Part shown: positions 22,230 through 31,558 of the stretch, piece after piece | How positions within the stretch are numbered: position 1 is the stretch's first letter | How the letters are laid out: every line of letters starts with the position of its first letter | From: AG25 sp035517615 | GTDB lineage: Bacteria; Gemmatimonadota; Gemmatimonadetes; Gemmatimonadales; GWC2-71-9 | DNA length: 64,000 bases | Reading direction: 5' to 3' | Assembly: GCA_035517615.1 (NCBI GenBank) | Contig: DATIYM010000013.1 | Location: 1 to 64,000 of the forward strand | Program-made: the position numbers and the translations under genes | The notes under the pieces: model-generated | What the model was told of the DNA's origin: nothing | The model's input: the letters and a program-made list of their open reading frames with translations, nothing else | Databases searched by the model: none

Positions 22230-23152
22230 CGCTGCGCGTGGACTGGCTCGAGGGGTGCGGGACGGCGCTCGTGACTCCGTTCGGGGCGGACGGCAAGGTC
22301 GACGAAGCGCGCATGCGTACGCTCGTCGACCGGCAAATCCGAGAGGGCGTGAGGCTCTTGGTCCCCTGCGGCACGACCGGCGAAGCCATGACGCTCTCGT
22401 CCGATGAGCAGGCCCGCGTGTTTCGCCTGACCGTGGAAGCGGCGCGAGCGGGTGGAGCGCGCGTGATCGCGGGCGTGGGCAGCAACTCTACCGCGGTGAC
22501 GATCGAGCGGGCGCGGGCGGCGCGGGCGGCAGGGGTGGACGCCGTGCTCGTGGTCGCACCGTACTACAACAAGCCAACGCAGCCCGGCCTCATCGCGCAC
22601 TTCACGGCCGTCGCCGCGGCCGTGCCCGGGCTTCCGGTGGTCCTTTACAATGTCCCGGGCCGCACGGCCTCGAACATTGCGGCCGGGACTGTCGTAAAGC
22701 TCGCGAAGCAGGTTGAGAACATCGTGGGTGTGAAGGAAGCGTCGGGAGACCTGGGCCAGGTCATGGCCATCATCCGGTCACGGCCGGCCGACTTCCGCGT
22801 GCTCTCCGGCGACGATGCAAGCACGCTGCCGCTCATCGCGCTTGGCGCCGAAGGGATCATCTCCGTCGTTTCGAACGAAGTGCCGGGGATGATGGCGCAG
22901 CTCACGAGTGCCGCGCTCGGGGGAGACTGGCGCAGCGCGCGCGAACGGCATTACCGCCTGCTGCCGCTCATGGAAGCAAACTTTCTCGAATCGAATCCCG
23001 GGCCCGTGAAGGCGGCGATGGCATTGATGGGATTACTCGAGGAGCGTTACCGGCTGCCGCTCGTTCCGGTCGAAGAGGCGACCCGCGCCCGGCTGCGGGA
23101 AATCCTCAAGGACCTCGGAGTCCTCGAACAACCGGCGCATGTCGCTGCGTGA
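22226..23152 (+). CDS. dapA: 4-hydroxy-tetrahydrodipicolinate synthase
   Basis: Condenses pyruvate with aspartate semialdehyde. 308 residues; ATG overlaps the dapB stop (ATGA) and has AGGAG upstream. Motifs: GTTGEAMTLS, APYYNKPTQPGL, the catalytic-Tyr motif VLYNVPGRT, and the Schiff-base Lys in VGVKEASGD. Committed step of the lysine branch. Confidence 0.95.
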   Translation: MTLRVDWLEGCGTALVTPFGADGKVDEARMRTLVDRQIREGVRLLVPCGTTGEAMTLSSDEQARVFRLTVEAARAGGARVIAGVGSNSTAVTIERARAARAAGVDAVLVVAPYYNKPTQPGLIAHFTAVAAAVPGLPVVLYNVPGRTASNIAAGTVVKLAKQVENIVGVKEASGDLGQVMAIIRSRPADFRVLSGDDASTLPLIALGAEGIISVVSNEVPGMMAQLTSAALGGDWRSARERHYRLLPLMEANFLESNPGPVKAAMALMGLLEERYRLPLVPVEEATRARLREILKDLGVLEQPAHVAA

Positions 23153-23981
23153 ACGCATGGAGGCGCTCGCTCGGAGCGCGCCACGCGAGAGCTATGGAGA
23201 CGCGGAGCGGCGTACGTTCGAGGAATTTCGCGGAGCGCTTGCGAGCGGCGCGATCCGCGCCGCCGAGCGCGCCGCCGATGGGACGTGGCGCGCCAATGCA
23301 TGGGTCAAACAAGGGATTCTCCTTGGCTTTCGCATTGGCAGGCTCACGGATGTCTCGAGCGACAGCACGTTCCGGTTCTTCGACAAGGACACCTACCCGA
23401 TTCGCGAGACGCGCCTCGCCGACAATGTGCGAATCGTGCCCGGCGGGTCGACGATTCGAGATGGCTGCTACGTCGCGCCGGGAGTGGTCTGCATGCCGCC
23501 GATGTATGTGAATGTCGGCGCGTATGTCGGTGAAGGCACGCTGATCGACAGCCACGCCCTGGTCGGGTCGTGCGCCCAGATCGGGAAGCGAGTCCACCTC
23601 TCGGCCGCGGCGCAGGTCGGTGGCGTGCTCGAACCGGTGGGCGCGCTGCCCGTGATCATCGAGGACGACGTGCTCGTGGGCGGCGGGTGTGGGGTGTACG
23701 AGGGAACGATCGTGCGTGAGCGCGCGGTGCTCGGGGCGGGAACGATCCTCACGGGATCGACGCCCGTCTACGATCTCGTCCGCGAGAAGGTGTACCGGCG
23801 GACCGACGGTGGCGGGCTCGAAATCCCCTCCGGTGCCGTGGTCGTGCCGGGCTCCCGTCCCGCCACGCGAGCCAGTGCGTTCGCACAGCAGCACGGGATT
23901 TCCCTGTACACGCCCGTAATTGTGAAGTACCGTGACGCACAAACGAGCGCCGCGGCGCTCCTCGAAGAGGCACTGCGGTGA
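23139..23981 (+). CDS. dapD: Tetrahydrodipicolinate N-succinyltransferase
   Basis: 280 residues; overlaps dapA by 14 bases. N-terminal helical domain, then a left-handed beta-helix of hexapeptide repeats (about 95-215) with the signature MPPMYVNVGAYVGEGTLID and a C-terminal domain. This places the pathway in the succinylase branch rather than the acetylase or aminotransferase branch, and supports the DapE reading of the fused gene. Confidence 0.95.
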   Translation: MSLRERMEALARSAPRESYGDAERRTFEEFRGALASGAIRAAERAADGTWRANAWVKQGILLGFRIGRLTDVSSDSTFRFFDKDTYPIRETRLADNVRIVPGGSTIRDGCYVAPGVVCMPPMYVNVGAYVGEGTLIDSHALVGSCAQIGKRVHLSAAAQVGGVLEPVGALPVIIEDDVLVGGGCGVYEGTIVRERAVLGAGTILTGSTPVYDLVREKVYRRTDGGGLEIPSGAVVVPGSRPATRASAFAQQHGISLYTPVIVKYRDAQTSAAALLEEALR

Positions 23982-25135
23982 CCTACGAGCCCCCGCGCCG
24001 GCTGCGGGGAATCACGAAGAGTGCGATTCGGGACTTCTTCGATCGCGCGCCCGCGGGCAGCATCAATCTGGGCCTGGGCGAGCCCGATCTCCCGACACCC
24101 GAGATCGTCCGCGAAGCGGCCGTGCGGGCAATTCAGGCCGAGCGCAACGGATACACCGCGCATGCCGGTCTTCCGGCGCTGCGCGAACGCATTGCGTCCG
24201 GATATCCCGGGCTCGACCCCGCCGTCGAGCGAGTGATCGTGACGGCGGGGTCGCAGGAGGCGCTGTATCTCGCGCTGCTCAGTCTCGTCGATGAAGGCGA
24301 CGAGGTCCTGCTCCCCAATCCGGGGTTCATTGCGTATCCCGCCATTGTCGCGATGGCCGGCGGCCGCGCGGTATTCTACCGACTCCCCGGCGCCGGCGAT
24401 TTCGGGTTTGACGGCGACGAGTTCCGGCGGCAGGTGACACCCCGTACCAAGGTGGTCGTGTGCATCAGCCCGTCGAACCCCACGGGGCGAATGCTCGGGA
24501 CGGAGGATTTGGAAGCGATGGCGGCCGCGCTCGCGGGCACGAACGCCGTGGTCGTGAGCGACGAGATCTATCGCGAGCTGTACTTCGATGCGGCACGTCC
24601 GCCCTCGATGGCCAATCACTATGCCAATACGGTGACCGTAAGTGGCCTCTCGAAGTCCATGAGCATGACGGGATGGCGACTCGGTTGGCTCACGGGGCCC
24701 GCGGAGGTCGTGCGGAGCGCGCTCGTGCTCCATGGGTATGTGACCACGTGCGCCAGCACCATTTCACAAAAGGCCGCCCTCGCGGCGTGGTCCGAGCAGG
24801 CCGAACAGGCCCGCGCGGCCGTGCGCGCGATATTTCGGGATCGGCGAGATCACCTGCGGCGCGCGATTGAGCACACGCTGGGGTTGCGCGCCGTGATGCC
24901 GGATGGCGCGTTCTACACCATGCTCGATACGGCGGGGTATGGGAACTCGCGCCAGGTGGCGGAGACGCTGCTTGAGCATGGCGTGATTACCGTTCCGGGG
25001 GGCACCTTCGGTACCGAAGGTGAGGGCTTCCTGCGATTGTCGTTCTGCGTGGATAAACCAGCGTTGAGCGAAGGCGTGCGCCGGATGGGTGAAGCGCTCG
25101 CTGCGCTGCGAACGAACGAGGCACTGCGGGCATGA
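23978..25135 (+). CDS. dapC: PLP aminotransferase, probable succinyl-DAP aminotransferase
   Basis: 385 residues, class I/II fold. LGLGEPDLPTPEIV near the N-terminus, CISPSNPTGRML, DEIYRELYF and the PLP-lysine motif SGLSKSMSMTGWRLGW. GTG start overlaps dapD (GTGA). By itself the sequence only says aspartate-aminotransferase superfamily; the DapC role is inferred from its place between dapD and asd. Confidence 0.8.
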   Translation: MTYEPPRRLRGITKSAIRDFFDRAPAGSINLGLGEPDLPTPEIVREAAVRAIQAERNGYTAHAGLPALRERIASGYPGLDPAVERVIVTAGSQEALYLALLSLVDEGDEVLLPNPGFIAYPAIVAMAGGRAVFYRLPGAGDFGFDGDEFRRQVTPRTKVVVCISPSNPTGRMLGTEDLEAMAAALAGTNAVVVSDEIYRELYFDAARPPSMANHYANTVTVSGLSKSMSMTGWRLGWLTGPAEVVRSALVLHGYVTTCASTISQKAALAAWSEQAEQARAAVRAIFRDRRDHLRRAIEHTLGLRAVMPDGAFYTMLDTAGYGNSRQVAETLLEHGVITVPGGTFGTEGEGFLRLSFCVDKPALSEGVRRMGEALAALRTNEALRA

Positions 25136-26196
25136 ATCAGAAAATCCGGGTGGGAGTGCTCGGGGCCACGGGAACCGTCGGCCAGCGCTTCGTGGCGTTG
25201 CTGGCGGATCACCCGCAATTCGTGGTCACCGCGGTTGCCGCGTCCGATCGATCCGTGGGCAAGGCGTTTGGCGATGCGTGCACGTGGCGGCTGCCGGGAG
25301 AGATGCCGTCCGGGGTGCGCGGGCTGCCGGTCGAGGCGCCGCGCCCGCCGCTCGACTGCGATGTGATCTTCTCGAGCCTGCCCACGGACGTCGCACGCGA
25401 ATCGGAGCAGTGTTTCGCCGAGTCCGGGTATCCCGTGATCAGCAACTCGTCCTCGTTCCGGATGGATGCCGGCGTGCCGCTGCTCATTCCTGAGGTAAAT
25501 CCGGATCACATCGCGGTCTTGAACGGCGCGAAGGGAAGCGGGTACGTCGTCACCAACCCGAACTGTTCGGCGATCGGCATCGCGCTGGCCCTCGCTCCGC
25601 TGCAACGCGAGTTCGGGATCGAAGCCGCGATCGTCACGACGTTACAGGCCATTTCGGGCGCGGGTTATCCGGGCGTGCCCGCGATGGATGTCACGGATAA
25701 CGTCGTGCCGTTCATTGCCAGCGAAGAAGAAAAGATCGAGCGGGAGACGCAAAAAATTCTGGGTGGCTTTCGCGACGGATCATTCGTGCCGGCGCCGTTC
25801 CCCGTCAGCGCTCAGGTGCATCGGGTGAATGTTCAGGACGGCCATATCGCCGCGATTCGCGTGAAACTGGCGCGCCGGGTTCGGATCGAGGACGTGCGCG
25901 AAGCGATCGCGAGCTTCCGCGGCGCTCCGCAGGAGCTCGGCCTCCACAGCGCGCCCGAGCGCCCGCTCATTCTCCGCGATGAACCCGATCGCCCGCAGCC
26001 GCGGCTCGATCGCGACGCGGGCAAGGGCATGAGCGTCACGGTGGGCCGGCTCTTTCCCGACCGTGTGCTGGATTTCCGCTTTGTCGCCTTGAGTCACAAC
26101 ACGATTCGTGGCGCGGCGGGGGCTGCGATTCTCAACGCGGAACTGTTGGTGGCGCGGGGCAAACTCGGAAGGCGGAACGCGGAAGCCGGAACATGA
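25132..26196 (+). CDS. asd: Aspartate-semialdehyde dehydrogenase
   Basis: 354 residues. GVLGATGTVGQRFVALL nucleotide fold, catalytic Cys in TNPNCSAIG, and C-terminal ALSHNTIRGAAGA. The pattern (SAIG rather than STIQ after the Cys) fits the archaeal/fungal-like subgroup. It is the only asd here and would feed both the DAP and the threonine branches. ATGA overlap with dapC. The last residues (GRRNAEAGT) are encoded by an inverted repeat. Confidence 0.93.
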   Translation: MNQKIRVGVLGATGTVGQRFVALLADHPQFVVTAVAASDRSVGKAFGDACTWRLPGEMPSGVRGLPVEAPRPPLDCDVIFSSLPTDVARESEQCFAESGYPVISNSSSFRMDAGVPLLIPEVNPDHIAVLNGAKGSGYVVTNPNCSAIGIALALAPLQREFGIEAAIVTTLQAISGAGYPGVPAMDVTDNVVPFIASEEEKIERETQKILGGFRDGSFVPAPFPVSAQVHRVNVQDGHIAAIRVKLARRVRIEDVREAIASFRGAPQELGLHSAPERPLILRDEPDRPQPRLDRDAGKGMSVTVGRLFPDRVLDFRFVALSHNTIRGAAGAAILNAELLVARGKLGRRNAEAGT

Positions 26197-26232
26197 GTCT
26201 CTAGTTCCGAATTCCGCGCTCCGAGTTCCGCG
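26164..26232. repeat. Imperfect inverted repeat of GGAA-units at the asd junction
   Basis: Left arm with GCGGAAC and GGAAGCCGGAAC inside the asd 3' end; right arm with GTTCCGAATTCC and GTTCCGC (26225-26231) in the gap. Imperfect stem of about 29 bases. Same style as the repeat after queF. Confidence 0.6.
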
Positions 26233-26397
26233 CTATTCTTCTTCGTCTCGCTCCTGCTTAAACAACCAGTATTCCGGTCCCGCCGCTTCTTCCGGCCAAT
26301 CGGAGAAGTGCGCGTCGCCTCGCCAGGCTTCGCCGTTCACGTGAACGTCGCCGCGCCATGCCTCGTCGTTGCTCCAGCTCTGCTCGCTGATGCCCAT
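26233..26397 (-). CDS. Small acidic, Trp-rich hypothetical protein
   Basis: 54 residues from the ATG at 26397, which has GGGAG about eight bases upstream. Internal repeat: DEAWRGDVHV then GEAWRGDAHF; the C-terminus (FKQERDEEE) is acidic. No signal peptide, membrane span or motif I know. The repeat and good ribosome site make it more likely than a chance frame. Convergent with asd. Confidence 0.5.
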   Translation of the reverse strand: MGISEQSWSNDEAWRGDVHVNGEAWRGDAHFSDWPEEAAGPEYWLFKQERDEEE

Positions 26398-26499
26398 ACT
26401 CCCCGCTCCCTTCGAACTACTCCGCCCCAGCATACCGTCATCTGAGCCCCAACAACGTGATACGGCTCACGCGGGAAGCGGTTCCTTGCAGCGGGCTAG

Positions 26500-26961
26500 T
26501 CAGCCTACGGCACGCAACTCCACGCGGCGATCGAACACCGGCACGCGCCGGTCGATGCCGCTGCGCCGATCGCCGCCTTGGCGCATGTCCTGGCCGTGCG
26601 GCAACGGGCCGATTGTTGCGCTGGCGCGACGGTCGGGCATCTGACGCCGATCCCCAATGACACGACGTTCGGCGATGATCTGGGTCAGAACCTCGCCACC
26701 CATGACCTCCGGAGCGAGCGGGCGGTAGGCGCCCCACTCATCACGGAACCACTGGGTCGCGAGCGCATTCGCCGCCTTGGCCGCGTCGCGGGTTTCGAAG
26801 AAGCTCAAGGAAGAGAGCACGCCTTCGCCGTCCGAGACGAAATAGCAACTCTTGAATCCGGGTATCTGGCGCAGCAACGGCACGAACCACTTTTCCGTAT
26901 AGCGCGCGGCCTGCTCCATGGTGCCCAGCCGAACGCGGTAACGCCTTACGACCGCATGCAT
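26500..26961 (-). CDS. Hypothetical protein: ABM-like domain with Arg/Asp-rich tail
   Basis: 153 residues from the ATG at 26961 (GGGGGG upstream). Residues 1 to about 95 look like a dimeric alpha/beta-barrel domain of the antibiotic-biosynthesis-monooxygenase or YbaA type (VVRRYRVRLGTMEQAARY, IPGFKSCYFVSDGEGVLSSL, FFETRDAAKAANALATQW). The tail holds repeated DRR motifs (GDRRQMPDRR, GGDRRSGIDRR, VFDRR). Function unknown; the tail could bind nucleic acid or anionic partners. Confidence 0.65.
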   Translation of the reverse strand: MHAVVRRYRVRLGTMEQAARYTEKWFVPLLRQIPGFKSCYFVSDGEGVLSSLSFFETRDAAKAANALATQWFRDEWGAYRPLAPEVMGGEVLTQIIAERRVIGDRRQMPDRRASATIGPLPHGQDMRQGGDRRSGIDRRVPVFDRRVELRAVG

Positions 26962-27077
26962 CTGCCCCCCCTGGGTAGAAAAGCCGATTAAGGGCGAAGG
27001 AAAGTTGCACGTTTCGCGCCTGACCGGTAAGGCGGGGGGGAAGAACCTAGGGAAAGGGGAGGGGTTGCGGCGGCGCC

Positions 27078-27701
27078 TCACATTCCACGAACCGGATTCC
27101 GCAGCACGCCGACCGCCGGGATCTCGACTTCGACAATGTCTCCGGGAGCGAGCGGACCAACGCCGGCGGGCGTCCCCGTCGCAATGAGGTCCCCCGGCTC
27201 GAGCGTCATCACCTGTGATACGTATGACACGAGCCTGGGAATGCTGAACACCATGTCGCGCGCGTAGCCGTGCTGTCGCTCGCGACCGTTGACGCGACAG
27301 ATCACTTCGAGCTGGCGATACTGCTCGGGGCTGATCGCCACGATCCGCGGCCCAATTGCGCAGAACGTGTCAAATCCCTTGGCGCGCGTCCACTGCTCGT
27401 CCGAGCGCTGCAGGTCACGCGCGGTCACGTCGTTCACGCAGGTGATCCCGCCTATGGCGCCCGCCGCCTCCGCTTCGGTCGCGCGATGCAGCGGTCGCCC
27501 GATGACGGCGCCGATTTCACCTTCGTGCTCCACGCGCGCGGATTCAGGCGGTAGGACGATCGTGTCGCCGTCCCCGATCACGGCGGACGGCGGCTTGAGA
27601 AAAATCAGCGGCTCCTTTGGGACGGTGTTACCGAGCTCGGCCGCGTGCTCGACGTAGTTCCGGCCGACCGCGATGATCTTTCCCGGCCGCCCGATGTTCA
27701 C
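27078..27701 (-). CDS. Fumarylacetoacetate hydrolase family protein
   Basis: 207 residues from a GTG. Short FAH-type fold: GRNYVEHAAELGN, PLIFLKPPSAVIG, metal ligands in VEHEGEIGAVIG and NDVTARDLQ, and TGTPAGVGPL near the C-terminus. Such proteins act as acylpyruvate hydrolases, oxaloacetate decarboxylases or tautomerases. It follows thrC by 21 bases on the same strand and could be co-transcribed, but no link to threonine is known to me. No clear ribosome site. Confidence 0.85.
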   Translation of the reverse strand: MNIGRPGKIIAVGRNYVEHAAELGNTVPKEPLIFLKPPSAVIGDGDTIVLPPESARVEHEGEIGAVIGRPLHRATEAEAAGAIGGITCVNDVTARDLQRSDEQWTRAKGFDTFCAIGPRIVAISPEQYRQLEVICRVNGRERQHGYARDMVFSIPRLVSYVSQVMTLEPGDLIATGTPAGVGPLAPGDIVEVEIPAVGVLRNPVRGM

Positions 27702-27722
27702 GGGACCAAAGCGGCACGCACG

Positions 27723-29045
27723 TCAGGGGCGTTTCGGGGCGAGCGCCCGTTCGATCTCCTCGAGCCGCGGCTCGATCTCGAGCGGGGGGTTGGCGTGCGC
27801 CGGTGTCGGCTCCTGGCCCTGATGATACCGCGTGATGGCATCGGGGTCCTTGAGGATGTGCCCCGTGAGAACCGCGACGACTGAGTCACCCGGGGCGATC
27901 ACGCCGTCGCGAATCAGCTTGCGGGTTCCCGCGACGCTTGCCGCGCTCGCGGGCTCGCAGCCCACGCCGGAGGCATCGATCACCGCCTTCGCTTCGAGAA
28001 TGTCGGCATCGGGAACCGCGGCGACGATGCCGTCGGTTTCGCGGATGGCGATGACCGCGCGATCGTATGACGCCGGATTGCCGATGTTGATGGCGGTCGC
28101 CACGGTGTGCGCCTGGACCGTGTAGCGTTTCGCGAATCCCTCGGCGAAGCTTTTCGCGAACGGCGCCGCTCCTGCCGCCTGCACGGCGGCGAGACGCGGC
28201 AGCCGGCGAATCAGTCCCCAGTCGCGCGCCTCGCGCAGCGCTTTCCCGAACGCCGCGGTGTTGCCGAGGTTTCCCGCCGGGACGACGATCCAGTCCGGCG
28301 GCTCCCACGACAGCTGCTGCAGTAATTCGAAGACGATCGTCTTCTGCCCTTCGATCCGAAACGGATTGACCGAGTTGAGCAGATGGACGCCGAGGCGCTC
28401 GCTCGCCTCACGCGCCAGCGCAAGGCAGGCGTCGAAATCGCCCTTGACGAGCAGGGTGCGCGCGCCGTATGCGAGGAGCTGGGTGAGTTTGCCGAGCGCG
28501 ACCTGTCCGCGCGGCGTCAAAACGATCGCTGGCAGCCCGGCGAGCGCCGCATACGCGGCGAGCGACGCGCCCGTATTCCCGGTCGATGCGCACGAGACCG
28601 CCGTTGCGCCGATGCGCCGCGCGTGCGTCACGCCCACGGTCATTCCGCGATCTTTGAACGAGCCCGTGGGATTGTGTCCTTCGTGCTTCAAATGCAGGCT
28701 CATGGCGCCGGCCCACTGCGCAACCGTGGGCCGCGACAGCAGCGGTGTGTTACCCTCGGGGTAGGTGAGCACGTCGTCACCGGCCGACGGCAGGACGAGC
28801 TCGCGGAAGCGCCACACGCCCGAGGCGAACGTTCCCCGGCGGCTCGCGGACCGTGCGTCGAGCAGCGCCCGCAGCCCGGCGCCCTTGATTGCCGGCGCGG
28901 GATGCTGCAGCTCGAACAGACCGCCGCAGCGCCCGCAGGCCTGCCGGCTCTCTTGCTCCGCGATTTCCTGACCGCACTGCGCGCAGCGCTGCACGCTGGC
29001 GGTGACTCCACCGGATGCTTCGCGTTGCGCCGGATGCGCGGTCAT
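27723..29045 (-). CDS. thrC: Threonine synthase
   Basis: Converts O-phosphohomoserine to threonine. 440 residues from the ATG at 29045 that overlaps the thrA stop (ATGA). N-terminal zinc-ribbon-like segment (CAQCG...CGRCGG, about 16-37), PLP lysine in NPTGSFKDRGM, CASTGNTGASLAAYA and PAGNLGNTAAFGKA. The short, plant/archaeal-like class of ThrC. Last step of the thrB-thrA-thrC operon. Confidence 0.92.
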   Translation of the reverse strand: MTAHPAQREASGGVTASVQRCAQCGQEIAEQESRQACGRCGGLFELQHPAPAIKGAGLRALLDARSASRRGTFASGVWRFRELVLPSAGDDVLTYPEGNTPLLSRPTVAQWAGAMSLHLKHEGHNPTGSFKDRGMTVGVTHARRIGATAVSCASTGNTGASLAAYAALAGLPAIVLTPRGQVALGKLTQLLAYGARTLLVKGDFDACLALAREASERLGVHLLNSVNPFRIEGQKTIVFELLQQLSWEPPDWIVVPAGNLGNTAAFGKALREARDWGLIRRLPRLAAVQAAGAAPFAKSFAEGFAKRYTVQAHTVATAINIGNPASYDRAVIAIRETDGIVAAVPDADILEAKAVIDASGVGCEPASAASVAGTRKLIRDGVIAPGDSVVAVLTGHILKDPDAITRYHQGQEPTPAHANPPLEIEPRLEEIERALAPKRP

Positions 29046-31558
29046 GTGGCTGCGATCTTCAGGACGTCGTTCAGAATACCTCCGGCCGTCACGGCCGGCC
29101 CCGCGCCCGGTCCGGTAATCACCAGCGGATTCGTCTTGTACCGGTCCGTGGTGAAGATGAATTGATTGTCGGTGCCGTTCAGGGACGCGAGCGAGCTCCC
29201 CGCGTTCACCACGACGAGCCCCACCCGAATCTGTTTCGGACTCACGGTGCACCGGTAGCGCAGCACGCCGCCCTTGCCCCGGGCTTCCTCTACACGCTTT
29301 TGCCAGCCTGCATCGAAATCTTCGAGGCGGGACAGGAACTCTTCCCGCGTCAGCTTCCGCGCCTCGGGCGGCACGAGAGACTCGATATCGATGTCGGCCA
29401 TTTCCCCCGGAAATCCGAGCAGCCGTCCCAGGATGAGCGCTTTGCGCGCCACGTCGGTGCCTGAGAGATCCTCACGCGGGTCGGGCTCGGGGTAGCCCTT
29501 GGCGATCGCGCCCCGCAACGCCTCCGAGAACCGCCGCCCGCGCGACAGCTCACCGAACAAATACCCGAGTGTGCCGGACGGACAGCCTTCGATCTTCAGG
29601 ACCCGGTCGCCTGATTCCGCGAGCTTGTAATAGGTATCGATGATCGGCAGCCCCGCGCCGACCGTCGTCTCGTGCAGCAGGCGTCGGGCGTGCTGGTCGG
29701 CCAGGGCGGCCAGCTCGTCGTACAATTTCCGGTGCGCGGTGAGCGGCCGCTTGTTCGCGAGGACGAGGTGCATTCCGGACGTGAGCGCGCGCTTGAGCGT
29801 GGCCGCCGTGTCTCCGGCCGTCACATCGACCAGCACCGGATTCGAGAGCGCGTGGCGCGCCACGAATTCGATCGCTTCGTCCGCGCTCCCCGCATGCCCG
29901 CCTTCGGCGTCCGCGAGCGTCACGCCCTTGCCCTTCGCCGACGCGAGCCGGGCGAGCCGCTTGGGCGACAAGCCCTTTTCGTCGAACACAAAGCCCGAGC
30001 GATCCACGACTCCCACGACACGCACCTCGAGCGGCGCACGGCGCAGCTTGGCGATCATATCCGCGAGTACTCGGCCGATCGAGCCGAATCCGAGCAGCAC
30101 GACATCGGTGCGTTCGGGATGCGACACCGCACCGCCGCCCAGCTTGTCGAGCTGGAACGCCGCGTGCACCAGGCGCTCGGCCCGCACGACTTCCTTTTCT
30201 TCGACCACGACGGACAGGTTCAGCTCGGACGATCCCTGGGCGATCGCGATCACATTGATGTTGCCCGAGGACAGGGCCGAGAAGGTCCGGGCGGCGATGC
30301 CCGGCGTCCCGGCCATTCCGAGCCCCACCACCGCAAACGTCGCAACGCCGGGGCGGATCTCGACTCCGTCGATTTCGCGGCGCGCGATTTCCTCTTTGAA
30401 CGCCTGCTCGAGCCCGGCGCGCGCCCGCGGCGCGCTCGCTTCCGGGACGCTGAAACAGATGGAATGCTCGGATGACGCCTGGCTGATGAGCGAAACCGAG
30501 ACGTTCTGCTGCTGCACGGCCGCAAACGTCCGGGCGGCGATCCCGGGAATTCCCAGCATGCCGTTGCCGGTGACGGTGATGAGCGCCTGCTTGCTCACGG
30601 CCGAAATGGCTTTCACCGGATGGGTCTTGAGCGTGCGGCGGCGCGAGATTTCGGTCCCGCGTGCCCCGGCGTCGGCGAACGGCCGGATCCGGATGGCAAG
30701 GCTCCGGCCCGCGATCGGGATCAGCGCGCGCGGATGCAGAACCTTGGCGCCGTAATACGCGAGCTCGGCCGCTTCGCGTTGATGCAGCTGCGGAATCACC
30801 CGCGCATCCGGCACGACACGCGGATCGGCGGTGAGAAATCCGGGCACATCCTTCCACAGCGTGACTTCCCGTGCGCCGAGCGCGCGGCCGAGCAGCGTGG
30901 CGGTGAGGTCGGAGCCGCCGCGTCCGAGCGTCGCGAGCTGGCCATCGGGTGTGGCGCCCAGGAACCCGGGGACGACGGGAACCAGGCCACGGGTGAGCAA
31001 CGGCAGCAGCGTCTTGCGCGCGGCTCGATCGGTGAGGGCGAGGCTCGGTGAAGCGTGGCCGAAATTGGCGTCGGCTTTCACCACATCACGCGGGTCGATG
31101 AGAGCGGGATGGGCGCCGGCCTCGTCGAGGGCGGCGGCCAGGAGCATCGCCGACAGGCGCTCGCCCCGTGCCACGAGATAGTCGCTGGTGCGGGGCGTCA
31201 GCTCACGCACGATCACGAGCCCCGCGGCGATCTGCTCGAATTCGGCAAACTCGCGCTCGATCGCGGCGAGTGCCGATTCCCTGCGCGCGGATCCCGAGAC
31301 GGCTGCCCGCGCCGTTGCTTCGTGACGCTGCCGCAGCGCGGCGATCCCGGCGCGAACCGCCTCGGCTTCGCCCCGAACGGCGCGTGAGGCGAGCTCGAGC
31401 AGCGCATCGGTGACGCCTGCCAACGCCGACACGACCACCACCAGGCGCGCGGGCCGCTGCGCCTGGATGATCGCGACGGCACGGAGAATTCCCGCTCCGT
31501 CCGCGACGGACGCGCCGCCGAACTTGTGCACCTGGGGAGGTTTGAGTGCGGCCATCAC
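29042..31558 (-). CDS. thrA: Bifunctional aspartokinase / homoserine dehydrogenase
   Basis: 838 residues. Aspartokinase half: VHKFGGASVADG (about 10-21), LGRGGSDLTATLLG, DVPGFLTADPRVV, ACT domains (about 315-460). Homoserine dehydrogenase half from about 475: VVLLGFGSIGRVLADMI, VDVTAGDTAATL, LANKRPLT, ETTVGAGLPIIDTYY, and GYLFGELSRG. GTG at 31558 or ATG at 31555 both overlap the thrB stop. With the fused aspartokinase at 19 kb the window has two aspartokinases, one in each branch operon. Confidence 0.95.
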   Translation of the reverse strand: MMAALKPPQVHKFGGASVADGAGILRAVAIIQAQRPARLVVVVSALAGVTDALLELASRAVRGEAEAVRAGIAALRQRHEATARAAVSGSARRESALAAIEREFAEFEQIAAGLVIVRELTPRTSDYLVARGERLSAMLLAAALDEAGAHPALIDPRDVVKADANFGHASPSLALTDRAARKTLLPLLTRGLVPVVPGFLGATPDGQLATLGRGGSDLTATLLGRALGAREVTLWKDVPGFLTADPRVVPDARVIPQLHQREAAELAYYGAKVLHPRALIPIAGRSLAIRIRPFADAGARGTEISRRRTLKTHPVKAISAVSKQALITVTGNGMLGIPGIAARTFAAVQQQNVSVSLISQASSEHSICFSVPEASAPRARAGLEQAFKEEIARREIDGVEIRPGVATFAVVGLGMAGTPGIAARTFSALSSGNINVIAIAQGSSELNLSVVVEEKEVVRAERLVHAAFQLDKLGGGAVSHPERTDVVLLGFGSIGRVLADMIAKLRRAPLEVRVVGVVDRSGFVFDEKGLSPKRLARLASAKGKGVTLADAEGGHAGSADEAIEFVARHALSNPVLVDVTAGDTAATLKRALTSGMHLVLANKRPLTAHRKLYDELAALADQHARRLLHETTVGAGLPIIDTYYKLAESGDRVLKIEGCPSGTLGYLFGELSRGRRFSEALRGAIAKGYPEPDPREDLSGTDVARKALILGRLLGFPGEMADIDIESLVPPEARKLTREEFLSRLEDFDAGWQKRVEEARGKGGVLRYRCTVSPKQIRVGLVVVNAGSSLASLNGTDNQFIFTTDRYKTNPLVITGPGAGPAVTAGGILNDVLKIAAT

